The translations under genes and the position numbers were made by a program. A stretch of 64,000 bases of DNA from Metapseudomonas resinovorans DSM 21078 (lineage in GTDB: Bacteria > Pseudomonadota > Gammaproteobacteria > Pseudomonadales > Pseudomonadaceae): positions 62,001-126,000 of the forward strand of contig NZ_AUIE01000007.1 of the NCBI RefSeq assembly GCF_000423545.1, in the 5' to 3' direction. The notes beneath the pieces are model-generated. The model worked only from the letters and a program-made list of their open reading frames with translations, made no database searches and was not told the DNA's origin. This document shows, piece after piece, positions 10,165-20,007 of this stretch; positions within the stretch are counted from its first letter, which is position 1; each line of letters begins with the position of its first letter.

Positions 10165-10361
10165 AGACCAGCGCAACAAGCTGGATTGATGCGGTTAGTG
10201 ACGAATGCCACGCCGCTCGCGATGAATATTTGCGGCTTCTTTCTGGAGTATCGCGCTGAGCTGATCCGCTGGCGTACCCTCGGGACCTTCCTGCCTGCTT
10301 TCAAAGCATTGGGCTTCGCGCAGCTCAGCCGCAACTACGATGGGGAGGCCCCATGAGCATG

Positions 10362-10384
10362 AAAAAGGCGACCCGAAGGTCGCC
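10362..10384 (-). terminator. Terminator of nfuA
   Basis: Perfect 7-bp stem (10367-10373 and 10378-10384) with a tetraloop, followed on the minus strand by TTTTTC. It lies 24 bp after the nfuA stop. Confidence 0.88.
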
Positions 10385-10407
10385 CTTTCAATGCGCTGCA
10401 CGCCTTC

Positions 10408-10992
10408 TTAGTAGTAGGCGTTCTCGCGGTTGCTGTGGTCGGTGACGTCACGCACGCCTTTCAGCTCCGGAATGCGCTCCATCAGAGTCTTCTCGACGCC
10501 ATCCTTCAGAGTCATGTCGACCATGCCGCAGCCCTGGCAGCCGCCGCCGAACTGCAGCACAGCGATGCCCTCTTCGACGACATCCACCAGGCTCACCTGG
10601 CCGCCGTGGCTGGCCAAGCCGGGGTTGATCTCCGTCTGGAGGTAGTAGTTGATGCGCTCGTTGAGCGGGCTTTCTTCATTGACCATCGGCACCTTGGCGT
10701 TCGGCGCCTTGATGGTGAGCTGACCACCCATACGATCAGTGGCGTAGTCCACCACGGCATCTTCCAGGAAGGGTTCGCTGACACCGTCGATCCAGGCGGT
10801 GAAAGCGGCCAGCGCAACGGCGTTATCCTCGGGTTTCTGCTCGCCCGGCTTGCAGTAGGCGATGCAGGTTTCGGCGTACTGGGTGCCCGGTTGGGTGATG
10901 AAGACTCGAATACCGATGCCCGGGGTGTTCTGCTTCTCCAGCAGGTCAGCCAGATAATCCTGGGCAGCTTGGGTAATGGTGATGGCGCTCAT
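10408..10992 (-). CDS. nfuA: Fe-S biogenesis protein NfuA
   Basis: 194 residues starting [20 protein letters not shown]. The N-terminal degenerate A-type domain (about 1-95) is followed by the Nfu domain with the cluster-binding CxxC ([14 protein letters not shown], about residues 148-162). It carries and delivers 4Fe-4S clusters, especially under oxidative stress or iron starvation. The start follows AGGAG; the track extends five codons upstream without one. A palindrome at 11050-11066 upstream resembles an IscR site. Confidence 0.96.
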   Translation of the reverse strand: MSAITITQAAQDYLADLLEKQNTPGIGIRVFITQPGTQYAETCIAYCKPGEQKPEDNAVALAAFTAWIDGVSEPFLEDAVVDYATDRMGGQLTIKAPNAKVPMVNEESPLNERINYYLQTEINPGLASHGGQVSLVDVVEEGIAVLQFGGGCQGCGMVDMTLKDGVEKTLMERIPELKGVRDVTDHSNRENAYY

Positions 10993-11049
10993 GGCAACTC
11001 CTCGCAAACATGGGCGCAGTGTACGCCAAAGGGGAACAGGGGTTAAAGC

Positions 11050-11066
11050 CCTACCAATTTAGTAGG
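11050..11066 (-). promoter_or_regulatory. Palindrome upstream of nfuA, IscR type-1-like
   Basis: CCTACCAATTTAGTAGG is a perfect 5-bp palindrome with a 7-bp AT-rich core, 58 bp before the nfuA ATG. IscR control of nfuA is known in P. aeruginosa; assignment to IscR here is inference from position and form. Confidence 0.5.
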
Positions 11067-11218
11067 AATAATTCGCGTCCAGCTCGGTCCCGGAAGCTGC
11101 TGACGATTTAGCGCACGCGAGAATGGCCGAGGATGCTGGGTTTACGAGCCGTAAAGCACACAGCCGAAACCATTCTCAACGCAGTTGTTCTGACGCGAAG
11201 CAGGTCATGGGCAGGCAA

Positions 11219-13504
11219 TCACAGGTTCTGATAGCGGTTCATGTCCAACTCCCCCGCCTCCACCGGCTCCGTTTCGCGGATATGGGCGGCCAGGTCGTGG
11301 AAGTAGAACCAGAATTGCGGATGGGTACGCCGAATACCCCAACGCTCCACCAGCTTGTCGAACGCGGCACCATCCTTCGCCTGTTCCAGGGCGTTGACGA
11401 AAGCCTCCACCTCCTCCGCCTTGAGGTTGAACATGAAGTTCGGGTAGCTGGAGAGCACACCAGGATAGAGGGTCAGCGTGTCCAGCCCTGGCTGGTAGCG
11501 CAGCTCCTCACCTAGCATGAAAGCCACGTTGCTGTGGGCACGATTGCGCAACAGGCTGTAGACCTCGCGCTGTCCATCGGGGAGCTCGACGCGCAGCAGG
11601 GTTGCTTCCGGCAATTGCTCAATCACCTTCAAGCCCGCTGCCGGCCGGCTCACCAGGCGACTGAGCACCTGCTCCGCATCCTGCAACTCCGGCACGATGC
11701 CAGGACGGTAGCAGCGGCCGTCAAGGCAGCGGTTGATCGGATCAGGACGCGCATTGAGGCCCGCATAGCGCATCAGCAGTTCCTGGGCGAAGGTGCGTTT
11801 CGGGTCCTTCTCGGGCAAGGACAAGGCCGTTGGGGTGTCCTTGTCGATGTTTTGATAATCCATCCACATCTTCACCTTGCCGCTTTTCTGGTACCAGTCG
11901 CCCAGCAAGACCGCGCGAGATTCGGCCGGCATCAGACGAAGGAAGTTGACCTCAGCGCCATTGCGGATCAGGTCGAAATAGAGCCGCGTCTGTGCCTGGT
12001 GGGAAACGTTGCCGAACACATCGAAGTTGACCACCAATTGGTAGTAGGTGCGCTCGAGAAGCGGATAGTCCATCCACCAGATGGTCTGGGGGACTTCGCC
12101 GATCAGGCCTTTACGCACCGAGGCGCTGTCGTGCTGGCGGAAGATGGACAACAGCGCATTGTCGTTGCCAGTCCAGATGTGTGCCCAGCTTGGCGGCGGC
12201 GCATCGGCGTATGCCTCCATGCGTAGCGCTTCGTACTCGTTGCGCTTGTCGCGGTAGGTGCGCCAGAGGCCGAGCAAGTCACCGATGTCGTCGAACTGAC
12301 CCGGCATCGCCAGCAACGGCGTCGCTTGCTCACGGTACTCGGTATCGTTGATGTAGAGGTCGTGGGCGGGAGCCTGGAACAACGCCCAGAAGTTATCGCG
12401 GATGACGTCGGTGGCAATCTGCCCACGGCAGACGGGGCCGCGGATGAAGGTACGCACGAAGTACTCGGCGTTATCCAGCATGAACTGGTAGCGCGCTTGT
12501 GCCGGAATGGCCTGGAAGGTCTCGAAGGGATTGGCGCGACGCTGCGCACCATAGCCAGGCACCTGGTCCACGGCCCAGTCGCCGGAATAGAACAGCTCCT
12601 TGACCCGCGCCATCTTCGCCGCGCTCAGCGGATAGGTGATGTGGGTCTTGTGCACGATCACGCCCTGGATGGGCCAGAGACGGTAATAGAACGTATTACC
12701 CGGATCTTCGTTAGGCCGGCGCGTGGCAATGGGATCGATGGGTTGCCCACTGGGAGTGCGCGAGCGCACCAACTGGAAGAAATGACCAGACTCTCCGTCC
12801 TCGAAATAGAGATGCGCAAGGAACAGGTGCTCGAACAACCAGCGCCCTACCAGCGTTTCACGGGCACCCGGAGCATTCAGCAGCGCCTCCCACTCAGCTA
12901 CCTGGCGTGCCTCGGCAGCGCTGGGCTGTACCACTTGTTCCTCCACCTTGGCACCTTCGGCGATCCAGCGCTGAAGCTTCTGATACTCCGCCTCGCTGAG
13001 GCCAGTCACGGCGAAAGGCATTCCGGCTCGGGCGTGCTTGCGTGCGTAGCCGTCAAACTCCCCGGGTAAAGGGCACTGATTCTGCCGGTTGATACTGATA
13101 TCGAGATTGGCCGGTAGTTTCGCGTTGGGTTTCGGCGGGACGGACCGCCCCAGCTCCAGCATCCGCGCCATCAGCGCGGCCTGGGCGCCGTTGGCGTCCA
13201 GTACGGAATGGAAACCTTTGCGTCTCCACGCCTCCGCGCCTTGGGCATCGACGTACAGACGCGTGATTTCCTGGGCCTTGGTGCGCCCACCGTCATATAC
13301 CGGAAGCTTATTCGCGCCGCGCGCTGCACCTTCAGCACTGCCGAGATTGAGCTGGCAGGGGGCGTCGTAGCAGGCGTGGCATGCCACGCACTTCTGGGTG
13401 AAGATCGGCTGGATGTCACGGCTGTAGGACAGCTCGTCCGCCCACGTCGGGCGAATCCACAGCATGAGCAAGACAACCAGGGTGGCGAGGGCTCGCAGCG
13501 ACAT
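11219..13504 (-). CDS. cti: Fatty acid cis/trans isomerase
   Basis: About 761 residues. Cti is a periplasmic cytochrome-c-type enzyme that converts cis to trans unsaturated fatty acids in membrane lipids during solvent or heat stress. Seen here: a signal peptide (MSLRALATLVVLLMLWIRPTWA) and the heme-binding CVACH motif about 25 residues into the mature protein (FTQKCVACHACYDAPCQ), then the long conserved Cti domain. Two in-frame ATGs (13516, 13504) are possible; the second follows GGATCGAG and gives a compact signal peptide. Divergent from metH. Confidence 0.95.
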   Translation of the reverse strand: MSLRALATLVVLLMLWIRPTWADELSYSRDIQPIFTQKCVACHACYDAPCQLNLGSAEGAARGANKLPVYDGGRTKAQEITRLYVDAQGAEAWRRKGFHSVLDANGAQAALMARMLELGRSVPPKPNAKLPANLDISINRQNQCPLPGEFDGYARKHARAGMPFAVTGLSEAEYQKLQRWIAEGAKVEEQVVQPSAAEARQVAEWEALLNAPGARETLVGRWLFEHLFLAHLYFEDGESGHFFQLVRSRTPSGQPIDPIATRRPNEDPGNTFYYRLWPIQGVIVHKTHITYPLSAAKMARVKELFYSGDWAVDQVPGYGAQRRANPFETFQAIPAQARYQFMLDNAEYFVRTFIRGPVCRGQIATDVIRDNFWALFQAPAHDLYINDTEYREQATPLLAMPGQFDDIGDLLGLWRTYRDKRNEYEALRMEAYADAPPPSWAHIWTGNDNALLSIFRQHDSASVRKGLIGEVPQTIWWMDYPLLERTYYQLVVNFDVFGNVSHQAQTRLYFDLIRNGAEVNFLRLMPAESRAVLLGDWYQKSGKVKMWMDYQNIDKDTPTALSLPEKDPKRTFAQELLMRYAGLNARPDPINRCLDGRCYRPGIVPELQDAEQVLSRLVSRPAAGLKVIEQLPEATLLRVELPDGQREVYSLLRNRAHSNVAFMLGEELRYQPGLDTLTLYPGVLSSYPNFMFNLKAEEVEAFVNALEQAKDGAAFDKLVERWGIRRTHPQFWFYFHDLAAHIRETEPVEAGELDMNRYQNL

Positions 13505-13677
13505 AACTCGATCCATGAGGAGCAAAGGGGCGGATTCTACTGGCTTGCAGATCGGAGCGGTGATCTCGCCCCACCACCAACATGAACAGAATTCATGGAA
13601 ATGGCGAACAAGCTAAAAATTACTAAGGTTTTGTTATCATCCCCGCCTTTGTTCACGCCACCCCTCAGGTAGTTCCC

Positions 13678-16600
13678 ATGTCCGACCGCATCGCCCGCCA
13701 GCAAGCCCTGCAACAGGCGCTCAAAGAGCGCATCCTGATCCTCGACGGCGGCATGGGCACCATGATCCAGAGCTACAAGCTGCAGGAAGAGGACTATCGG
13801 GGTACCCGCTTCGCCGACTGGCCGAGCGACGTGAAGGGCAACAACGACTTGCTGCTGCTCTCCCGCCCGGATGTGATCCAGGCCATCGAGAAGGCTTACC
13901 TGGACGCCGGCGCGGACATCCTCGAAACCAATACCTTCAACGCCACTCGCGTGTCCCAGGCCGACTACGGCATGGAAGCGCTGGTCTATGAGTTGAACGT
14001 CGAAGGTGCACGCCTGGCCCGTGAAGTGGCCGACGCCAAGACCGCAGAGAATCCGGCCAAGCCGCGCTTCGTTGCCGGCGTACTTGGCCCAACCAGCCGC
14101 ACCTGCTCCATCTCCCCGGACGTGAACAACCCCGGCTACCGCAACGTCACCTTCGACGAGCTGGTGGAGAACTACACCGAAGCCACCCGCGCACTGATCG
14201 AGGGAGGTTCGGACCTGATCCTCATCGAGACCATCTTCGACACCCTCAACGCCAAGGCGGCGATTTTCGCCGTGCAGGGCGTATTCGAGGAGTTGGGCTT
14301 CGAACTGCCGATCATGATCTCCGGCACCATCACCGACGCCTCCGGCCGCACCCTGTCGGGCCAGACCACCGAGGCATTCTGGAACTCGGTTCGCCACGCC
14401 AAGCCAATCTCCGTAGGCCTGAACTGCGCGCTCGGCGCCAAGGACCTGCGTCCGTATCTCGAAGAGTTGTCCAACAAGGCCGAGACACACGTCTCCGCCC
14501 ACCCGAACGCCGGCCTGCCCAATGCCTTCGGCGAGTACGACGAAACGCCAGCGGAAATGGCCTCGGTGGTCGAGGAGTTCGCGGCGAGCGGCTTCCTCAA
14601 CATCGTCGGCGGTTGCTGCGGCACTACCCCGCCGCACATCCAGGCCATCGCCGAAGCCGTGGCCAAGTATCCGCCGCGCGCTATCCCGGATATCCCCAAG
14701 GCCTGTCGCCTGTCTGGCCTGGAACCCTTCACCATCGATCGCAACTCGCTGTTCGTGAACGTCGGCGAGCGCACCAACATCACGGGCTCCGCCAAGTTCG
14801 CCCGACTGATCCGCGAAGAGAACTACACCGAGGCCCTGGAGGTCGCCTTGCAGCAGGTTGAAGCCGGCGCCCAGGTGATCGACATCAACATGGACGAGGG
14901 CATGCTGGACTCGAAGGCGGCCATGGTCACCTTCCTGAACCTGATCGCCGGCGAGCCGGACATCTCCCGCGTGCCGATCATGATCGACTCCTCCAAGTGG
15001 GAAGTGATCGAGGCGGGCCTGAAATGCATCCAGGGCAAGGGCATCGTCAACTCCATCTCCATGAAGGAAGGCGTGGAAGCCTTCAAGCACCACGCCCGCC
15101 TGTGCAAGCGTTACGGCGCCGCCGTGGTGGTGATGGCCTTCGACGAGGTCGGGCAGGCCGATACCGCCGCGCGCAAGAAAGAAATCTGCAAGCGCAGCTA
15201 TGACATCCTGGTCAATGAAGTGGGCTTCGCACCGGAAGACATCATCTTCGACCCGAACATCTTCGCCGTGGCCACCGGCATCGAGGAGCACAACAACTAC
15301 GCGGTGGACTTCATCGAAGCCTGCGCCTACATCCGCGACGAGTTGCCCTATGCGTTGTCTTCAGGCGGTGTGTCCAACGTCTCCTTCTCCTTCCGCGGCA
15401 ACAACCCGGTGCGCGAGGCGATCCACTCGGTCTTCCTGTACCACGCGATCAAGAACGGCCTGACCATGGGCATCGTCAACGCGGGCCAGTTGGAGATCTA
15501 CGACGAAATTCCCGCCGAGCTGCGCGAAAAGGTCGAAGACGTCGTGCTCAACCGCAACCCTGACTCCACCGAGGCCCTGCTGGCCATCGCCGACAACTAC
15601 AAAGGCGGCGGCGCAGTCAAGGAAGCCGAGAACGAGGAATGGCGCAGCTATCCGGTGGGCAAGCGACTGGAACACGCCCTGGTGAAAGGCATCACGACCT
15701 TCATCGTCGAAGATACCGAAGAGTGCCGCCAGCAATGCGCACGTCCGATCGAGGTGATTGAAGGGCCGCTGATGTCAGGCATGAACGTGGTGGGCGACCT
15801 GTTCGGCGCCGGCAAGATGTTCCTGCCCCAGGTGGTGAAGTCCGCGCGCGTCATGAAACAGGCTGTTGCCCACCTCATTCCCTTCATCGAAGAGGAAAAA
15901 GGCGACAAGCCGGAAGCCAAAGGCAAGATTCTCATGGCCACCGTGAAGGGTGACGTGCATGACATCGGCAAAAACATTGTCGGCGTGGTGCTGGGTTGCA
16001 ACGGCTACGACATCGTCGACCTCGGCGTGATGGTTCCGGCAGAGAAGATCCTCCAGACCGCCATTGCCGAGAAGTGCGACATCATTGGCCTTTCCGGCCT
16101 GATCACCCCGTCCCTGGACGAGATGGTCCATGTCGCCAAGGAAATGCAGCGCCAGGGCTTCACCCTGCCGCTGATGATCGGCGGCGCCACGACCTCCAAA
16201 GCCCACACAGCGGTGAAGATCGACCCGCAGTACAGCAACGACGCCGTGGTGTACGTCACCGACGCCTCTCGCGCCGTGGGCGTAGCCACCCAACTGCTGT
16301 CCAAGGAACTGAAGGCCGGCTTCGTCGAGAAGACCCGCGCCGACTATGTCGAGGTGCGTGAGCGCACCGCCAACCGCGCTGCACGCACCGAGCGCCTGGC
16401 CTATTCCGACGCCCTGGCAAACAAACCTCAGTTCGACTGGACCGGCTATCGCGCACCCAAGCCGAGCTTCACCGGTGTGCAAATGCTGGAGGACATCGAC
16501 CTGTCGGTGCTGGCCCAGTACATCGACTGGACCCCCTTCTTCATCTCCTGGGATCTGGCCGGCAAGTACCCGCGCATTCTCACCGATGAAGTGGTGGGCG

Positions 16601-17370
16601 AAGCGGCCACCTCCCTGTTCAATGACGCCCAGGCCATGCTCAAGCAACTGATCGACGGCAAGCTGATCAAGGCCCGCGCAGTATTCGGCTTCTGGCCGGC
16701 CAACCAGGTGGATCATGACGACGTGGAGGTGTACGACGGCCACGGCAAGGCCCTCGCGCGCCTGCACCACCTGCGCCAGCAAACCATCAAGCCCGACAGC
16801 AAGCCGAACCTCTGCCTGGCCGACTACGTAGCGCCCAAGGAGAGCGGCATCACGGACTACGTCGGCGGTTTCATCACCACCGCCGGCATTGGCGCCGAGG
16901 AGCTGGCCAAGCAGTACGAGGCCAAAGGCGACGACTACAGCGCCATCATGGTCAAAGCACTGGCAGACCGCCTGGCCGAAGCATGCGCCGAGTGGTTGCA
17001 TGAGCGCGTGCGTAAGGAATACTGGGGCTACGCTGCCGACGAGCGCTTGGACAACGAAGCGCTGATCAAGGAGCAGTACAAAGGCATCCGCCCCGCTCCA
17101 GGCTATCCGGCCTGCCCGGATCACACCGAGAAGGGCACCCTCTTCCACCTGCTCGACCCACAGGGCACCAGCGGCGTGACGCTCACCGAGCACTACGCCA
17201 TGTTCCCGGCGGCCGCGGTCAGCGGCTGGTACTTCGCACACCCCGAAGCCCAGTATTTCGCGGTGGGCAAAATCGAGCGCGACCAGATTGAGAGCTACAG
17301 TAAACGCAAGGGTCAGGACCAGGCCGTAAGCGAGCGCTGGCTGTCGCCGAATCTGGGTTACGAGAACTAG
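13678..17370 (+). CDS. metH: Cobalamin-dependent methionine synthase
   Basis: 1230 residues, full length. Domains in order are homocysteine-binding (about 1-330, zinc cysteines in [11 protein letters not shown]), methyltetrahydrofolate-binding (about 350-620, [12 protein letters not shown]), B12 cap and B12-binding Rossmann (about 650-890, VHDIGK with the cobalt-ligand His) and AdoMet reactivation domain (about 910-1230). It transfers methyl from methyl-THF to homocysteine. I looked for a B12 riboswitch in the 170-bp leader and saw none. A strong hairpin at 17383-17421 follows the stop. Confidence 0.98.
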   Translation: MSDRIARQQALQQALKERILILDGGMGTMIQSYKLQEEDYRGTRFADWPSDVKGNNDLLLLSRPDVIQAIEKAYLDAGADILETNTFNATRVSQADYGMEALVYELNVEGARLAREVADAKTAENPAKPRFVAGVLGPTSRTCSISPDVNNPGYRNVTFDELVENYTEATRALIEGGSDLILIETIFDTLNAKAAIFAVQGVFEELGFELPIMISGTITDASGRTLSGQTTEAFWNSVRHAKPISVGLNCALGAKDLRPYLEELSNKAETHVSAHPNAGLPNAFGEYDETPAEMASVVEEFAASGFLNIVGGCCGTTPPHIQAIAEAVAKYPPRAIPDIPKACRLSGLEPFTIDRNSLFVNVGERTNITGSAKFARLIREENYTEALEVALQQVEAGAQVIDINMDEGMLDSKAAMVTFLNLIAGEPDISRVPIMIDSSKWEVIEAGLKCIQGKGIVNSISMKEGVEAFKHHARLCKRYGAAVVVMAFDEVGQADTAARKKEICKRSYDILVNEVGFAPEDIIFDPNIFAVATGIEEHNNYAVDFIEACAYIRDELPYALSSGGVSNVSFSFRGNNPVREAIHSVFLYHAIKNGLTMGIVNAGQLEIYDEIPAELREKVEDVVLNRNPDSTEALLAIADNYKGGGAVKEAENEEWRSYPVGKRLEHALVKGITTFIVEDTEECRQQCARPIEVIEGPLMSGMNVVGDLFGAGKMFLPQVVKSARVMKQAVAHLIPFIEEEKGDKPEAKGKILMATVKGDVHDIGKNIVGVVLGCNGYDIVDLGVMVPAEKILQTAIAEKCDIIGLSGLITPSLDEMVHVAKEMQRQGFTLPLMIGGATTSKAHTAVKIDPQYSNDAVVYVTDASRAVGVATQLLSKELKAGFVEKTRADYVEVRERTANRAARTERLAYSDALANKPQFDWTGYRAPKPSFTGVQMLEDIDLSVLAQYIDWTPFFISWDLAGKYPRILTDEVVGEAATSLFNDAQAMLKQLIDGKLIKARAVFGFWPANQVDHDDVEVYDGHGKALARLHHLRQQTIKPDSKPNLCLADYVAPKESGITDYVGGFITTAGIGAEELAKQYEAKGDDYSAIMVKALADRLAEACAEWLHERVRKEYWGYAADERLDNEALIKEQYKGIRPAPGYPACPDHTEKGTLFHLLDPQGTSGVTLTEHYAMFPAAAVSGWYFAHPEAQYFAVGKIERDQIESYSKRKGQDQAVSERWLSPNLGYEN

Positions 17371-17382
17371 AACGACCCGTGC

Positions 17383-17421
17383 TGCACCATTACGACGGAT
17401 CTGGTCCGTCGCAATGGTGCA
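17383..17421. repeat. Strong imperfect palindrome after metH
   Basis: About 17 paired bases with one mismatch and a 3-base loop (arms 17383-17400 and 17404-17421), starting 12 bp after the metH stop. There is no T-run on either side, so it is not a standard terminator; it may be an mRNA 3' stabiliser or a REP-like element. Confidence 0.65.
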
Positions 17422-17446
17422 ATGCGGCCACAGACCCCAAGAGGGG

Positions 17447-18838
17447 ATGGAAGTGACGTTGCAACAACACATCAGCATTATAGGCAGTGGATTCTGTGGG
17501 ACGGCATTGACCATCCAGCTGCTACGCCACGCGAAGGGCCCGCTGCATGTGCAGCTGATCAACCGCTCCGGTCGCCTGGCAAGGGGGCTGGCCTATGGCA
17601 CCCGGTCATCCAGCCATCTTCTCAATGTTCCTGCCGGGCGAATGAGCCTGTTTCCGGACCTCCCCAATGACTTCCTCTTGTACGCTCAGTCCAGGCTTCC
17701 CGAAGCCCGAACTGGCGATTTCCTGCCCCGCAGCCTCTATGGGGACTACCTGGAGCATCGCCTGGCCGAAGCCATCGCCGGCAAGTCTCCAGCAGTTTTC
17801 TTCGAGCATGTCGAAGCGCAGGTCATCGATAGCATTGTGACGCACGACAAAGTCATCCTGGAGCTGCAAGACGGCCGCTCTCTGGAGGCGACTCAAGCGG
17901 TCATCGCCACCGGAAACTTTGCCCCGGCAATACCTGCCCCGCTTGCCGGCATCGCCGCTGATTCGCGTTTCATTCGCGATCCGTGGCTGCCAGGAGTCCT
18001 CGAACGGATCAACCGAAATGCGCGGATATTGCTGGTCGGAACTGGACTGACCATGCTCGACGTTGCCCTGAGCCTGCAGGACCACGGCCATCAGCATCCG
18101 CTTCTGGCAGTCTCGCGACGAGCCCTGCTCCCCCAGCCGCACCGCACCAACCTGGAATCTCCGACCCTTCCGTTGGTGCCCGAATCACTGCTGGACCGAA
18201 CGACGATGCGGCACCTGCTGTCCGACATCCGGGCCTTCGTCGACGCAGCCCAACGCGACGGGTACGACTGGCGCGATGTAGTCGCCGCCCTGCGTCCAGC
18301 GACCCCGTCGCTCTGGCAACGCTTGGCGTGCAGCGAGCGCCGACGTTTTCTCCGCCATCTGCAACCTTACTGGGAAGTCCATCGCCACAGGGCAGCGCCG
18401 AATATCGCAAAGCGGATCGAGGCAATGCTTCTGCACAACCTCCTCACGGTGAAAGCCGGGCGCTTGAGCGTCGCAAAGGTCTCCGACGAGGCTCTGCTCC
18501 TGAACGTGAAAATGCGTGGAAAGCAGCAGCCCTGTCAGCTGGAAGTCGATTACGTCATCAATTGCACAGGGCCGTGCAGCGACCTTTCAAAGCTGGATGA
18601 ACCGTTGCTGAACAGGCTCCACGCCCGCGGCGAAGTGCAACGGGACGCGGAAGGATTGGGCCTGGAGGCCACGGAGGACTACCGACTACTCGCTCAGGAC
18701 CAGGCCGCGCATAAACGATTGTTCTTGCTCAGCCCCATGCTCCGCGCTCGCTACTGGGAGGCAACTGCGGTGCCCGAATTGCGTCAGCATGCGGCCAGGC
18801 TTGCGGAACTATTGCTAAGGCAGGTTCAACCGAGCTGA
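17447..18838 (+). CDS. FAD/NAD(P)-binding protein, unknown substrate
   Basis: 463 residues. The N-terminal nucleotide-binding fold HISIIGSGFCGTALTIQLL (about 6-25) and a second one, ILLVGTGLTMLDVALSL (about 190-207), together with the YGTRSSSHLLNVPAGRMS segment, match the COG4529 / NAD_binding_9 group of putative flavoproteins. The substrate is not known. Start: the ATG at 17447 directly follows GAGGGG, so a GTG at 17453 is also possible. Its third-position composition looks less GC-biased than metH. It lies 76 bp after metH and is likely accessory. Confidence 0.8.
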   Translation: MEVTLQQHISIIGSGFCGTALTIQLLRHAKGPLHVQLINRSGRLARGLAYGTRSSSHLLNVPAGRMSLFPDLPNDFLLYAQSRLPEARTGDFLPRSLYGDYLEHRLAEAIAGKSPAVFFEHVEAQVIDSIVTHDKVILELQDGRSLEATQAVIATGNFAPAIPAPLAGIAADSRFIRDPWLPGVLERINRNARILLVGTGLTMLDVALSLQDHGHQHPLLAVSRRALLPQPHRTNLESPTLPLVPESLLDRTTMRHLLSDIRAFVDAAQRDGYDWRDVVAALRPATPSLWQRLACSERRRFLRHLQPYWEVHRHRAAPNIAKRIEAMLLHNLLTVKAGRLSVAKVSDEALLLNVKMRGKQQPCQLEVDYVINCTGPCSDLSKLDEPLLNRLHARGEVQRDAEGLGLEATEDYRLLAQDQAAHKRLFLLSPMLRARYWEATAVPELRQHAARLAELLLRQVQPS

Positions 18839-18865
18839 ACCTTCGGGTCTACCGCTCAGGTCAAA

Positions 18866-19159
18866 TCACGACTTGGTGCGCCGCACGAACTTGATCGACC
18901 ACTCGAAATTGGGCTTGCGCGTGACACTGATGGCGCGGCGGGTAACGGTGTCGAGGGTGACGTTCCAGAAGCCCGTGCTGGGGATCACGATCTTCGCCGG
19001 GAAGCGGTCGAAGGCGCCGCCGTGGTAGCTGTGGCGACCGCCGTTCTTGAAGCTGCGGAAGTTCGCATCGCTCATCAAACGGATGTTGCAGGTCTGCGAG
19101 CACTGGATGACGACCAGATCGCCCTCATTGAGGTGCTCGCGTTGATGGATGAACTTCAT
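18866..19159 (-). CDS. DUF1883 domain protein
   Basis: 97 residues starting MKFIHQREHLNEGDLVVIQCS, with GGAG six bases upstream. The whole protein is one DUF1883-type beta-rich domain (HSYHGGAFDRFPAKIVIP, STGFWNVTLDT). Such domains occur in phage-tail-associated or TIR-linked proteins; the role of the single-domain form is unknown. Convergent with the FAD gene, with about 30 bp between the stops. Confidence 0.85.
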   Translation of the reverse strand: MKFIHQREHLNEGDLVVIQCSQTCNIRLMSDANFRSFKNGGRHSYHGGAFDRFPAKIVIPSTGFWNVTLDTVTRRAISVTRKPNFEWSIKFVRRTKS

Positions 19160-19332
19160 GAACAGCTCCAGAATCGCTGAATCGAACAGCGCGCCAGAAT
19201 ACCACGGAGGCAAATGCCACCGCCTCGCCTACGCTGAACAAGCCGACCAGGCGGATTTCCCGGGCGAAACGGAATGTTCGCCACGTGCGCATCCAATCCT
19301 TCTGGAACCCGAACGACCAAGGTGAACACAAC

Positions 19333-19941
19333 ATGCCCTACGCTATCCGAATTCCCGCACTCCTGATTGCCTTCGGACTAATCACGGCCTGCAGCAGCCA
19401 TGCCGAGAACGATGGTTTGAACGTGACCACCAGCGCCGCCGAAGCCTACGCCCAGGGTGTGCCCGGCGGCGTCGCGTCCGAGACCGAGCAGATCTCGGCG
19501 GTTGTCACGGCCGTCGATCATCAGAAGCGGACCTTCACTCTCGAGGACGAGCAGGGTAACCGCCAGACCTTCAATGCGGTGCCGGAAATGCGCAATTTCT
19601 CGCAGCTTAAAACCGGTGATCGGGTCAAGGCGGTGGTGACTCACGAGCGCGTTATCCAACTGCGCGCACCGGGCGAAGCCCAGGAGGATGGCGCGGCGGG
19701 ACTGGTGGCGACGGCGCCGGAAGGCAGCAAGCCGGGGTTGCTGATCGCGGACACCATGGAAATCACTGCCGTGGTCAAGGCCATCGACACCACCCAGCAC
19801 ACCGCCACCCTGGAGTTCGCCGATGGCAGCCGCAAGGTCGTGAGAGTGCGTCCTGACATTGAGCTCAAACCCACCTACCTCAACCAGGAAGTGGTGATTC
19901 GACTGACCTCAGCCCTGGCCATCAGCGTAGAGGCGCCCTGA
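19333..19941 (+). CDS. Duplicated-domain lipoprotein
   Basis: 202 residues. The signal peptide ends in a lipobox (FGLITACSS), so it is probably lipid-anchored. The mature part holds two copies of one small beta-rich repeat: EQISAVVTAVDHQKRTFTLED and MEITAVVKAIDTTQHTATLEF, each followed by a valine-rich strand segment ending in a hydrophobic run. This resembles OB-like or DUF5666-type modules. The start is at MPYAIRIPALL; the frame is open 16 codons earlier. Function unknown. Confidence 0.78.
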   Translation: MPYAIRIPALLIAFGLITACSSHAENDGLNVTTSAAEAYAQGVPGGVASETEQISAVVTAVDHQKRTFTLEDEQGNRQTFNAVPEMRNFSQLKTGDRVKAVVTHERVIQLRAPGEAQEDGAAGLVATAPEGSKPGLLIADTMEITAVVKAIDTTQHTATLEFADGSRKVVRVRPDIELKPTYLNQEVVIRLTSALAISVEAP

Positions 19942-20007
19942 CGCGCGTCTACCGGCTGCTCGGCGGGCCTGCCACCTCATGGGGGACAGTGGTAGGATGC
20001 GCGCCCC

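Noticed and set aside
11123-11515. 130-codon plus-strand frame between nfuA and cti
   Set aside because: Most of it is antisense to the cti 3' end; no ribosome-binding site or recognisable product.
13505-13677. Cobalamin riboswitch in the cti-metH gap
   Set aside because: The gap is about 170 bp and shows neither a B12-box-like sequence nor the expected stems.
13537-15291. 584-codon open frame on the minus strand opposite metH
   Set aside because: It is the antisense shadow of a long high-GC gene, with no protein-like motifs; metH on the plus strand is unmistakable.
15775-17562. 595-codon minus-strand frame opposite the 3' half of metH
   Set aside because: Shadow frame without domains; covers the metH B12 and AdoMet domains.
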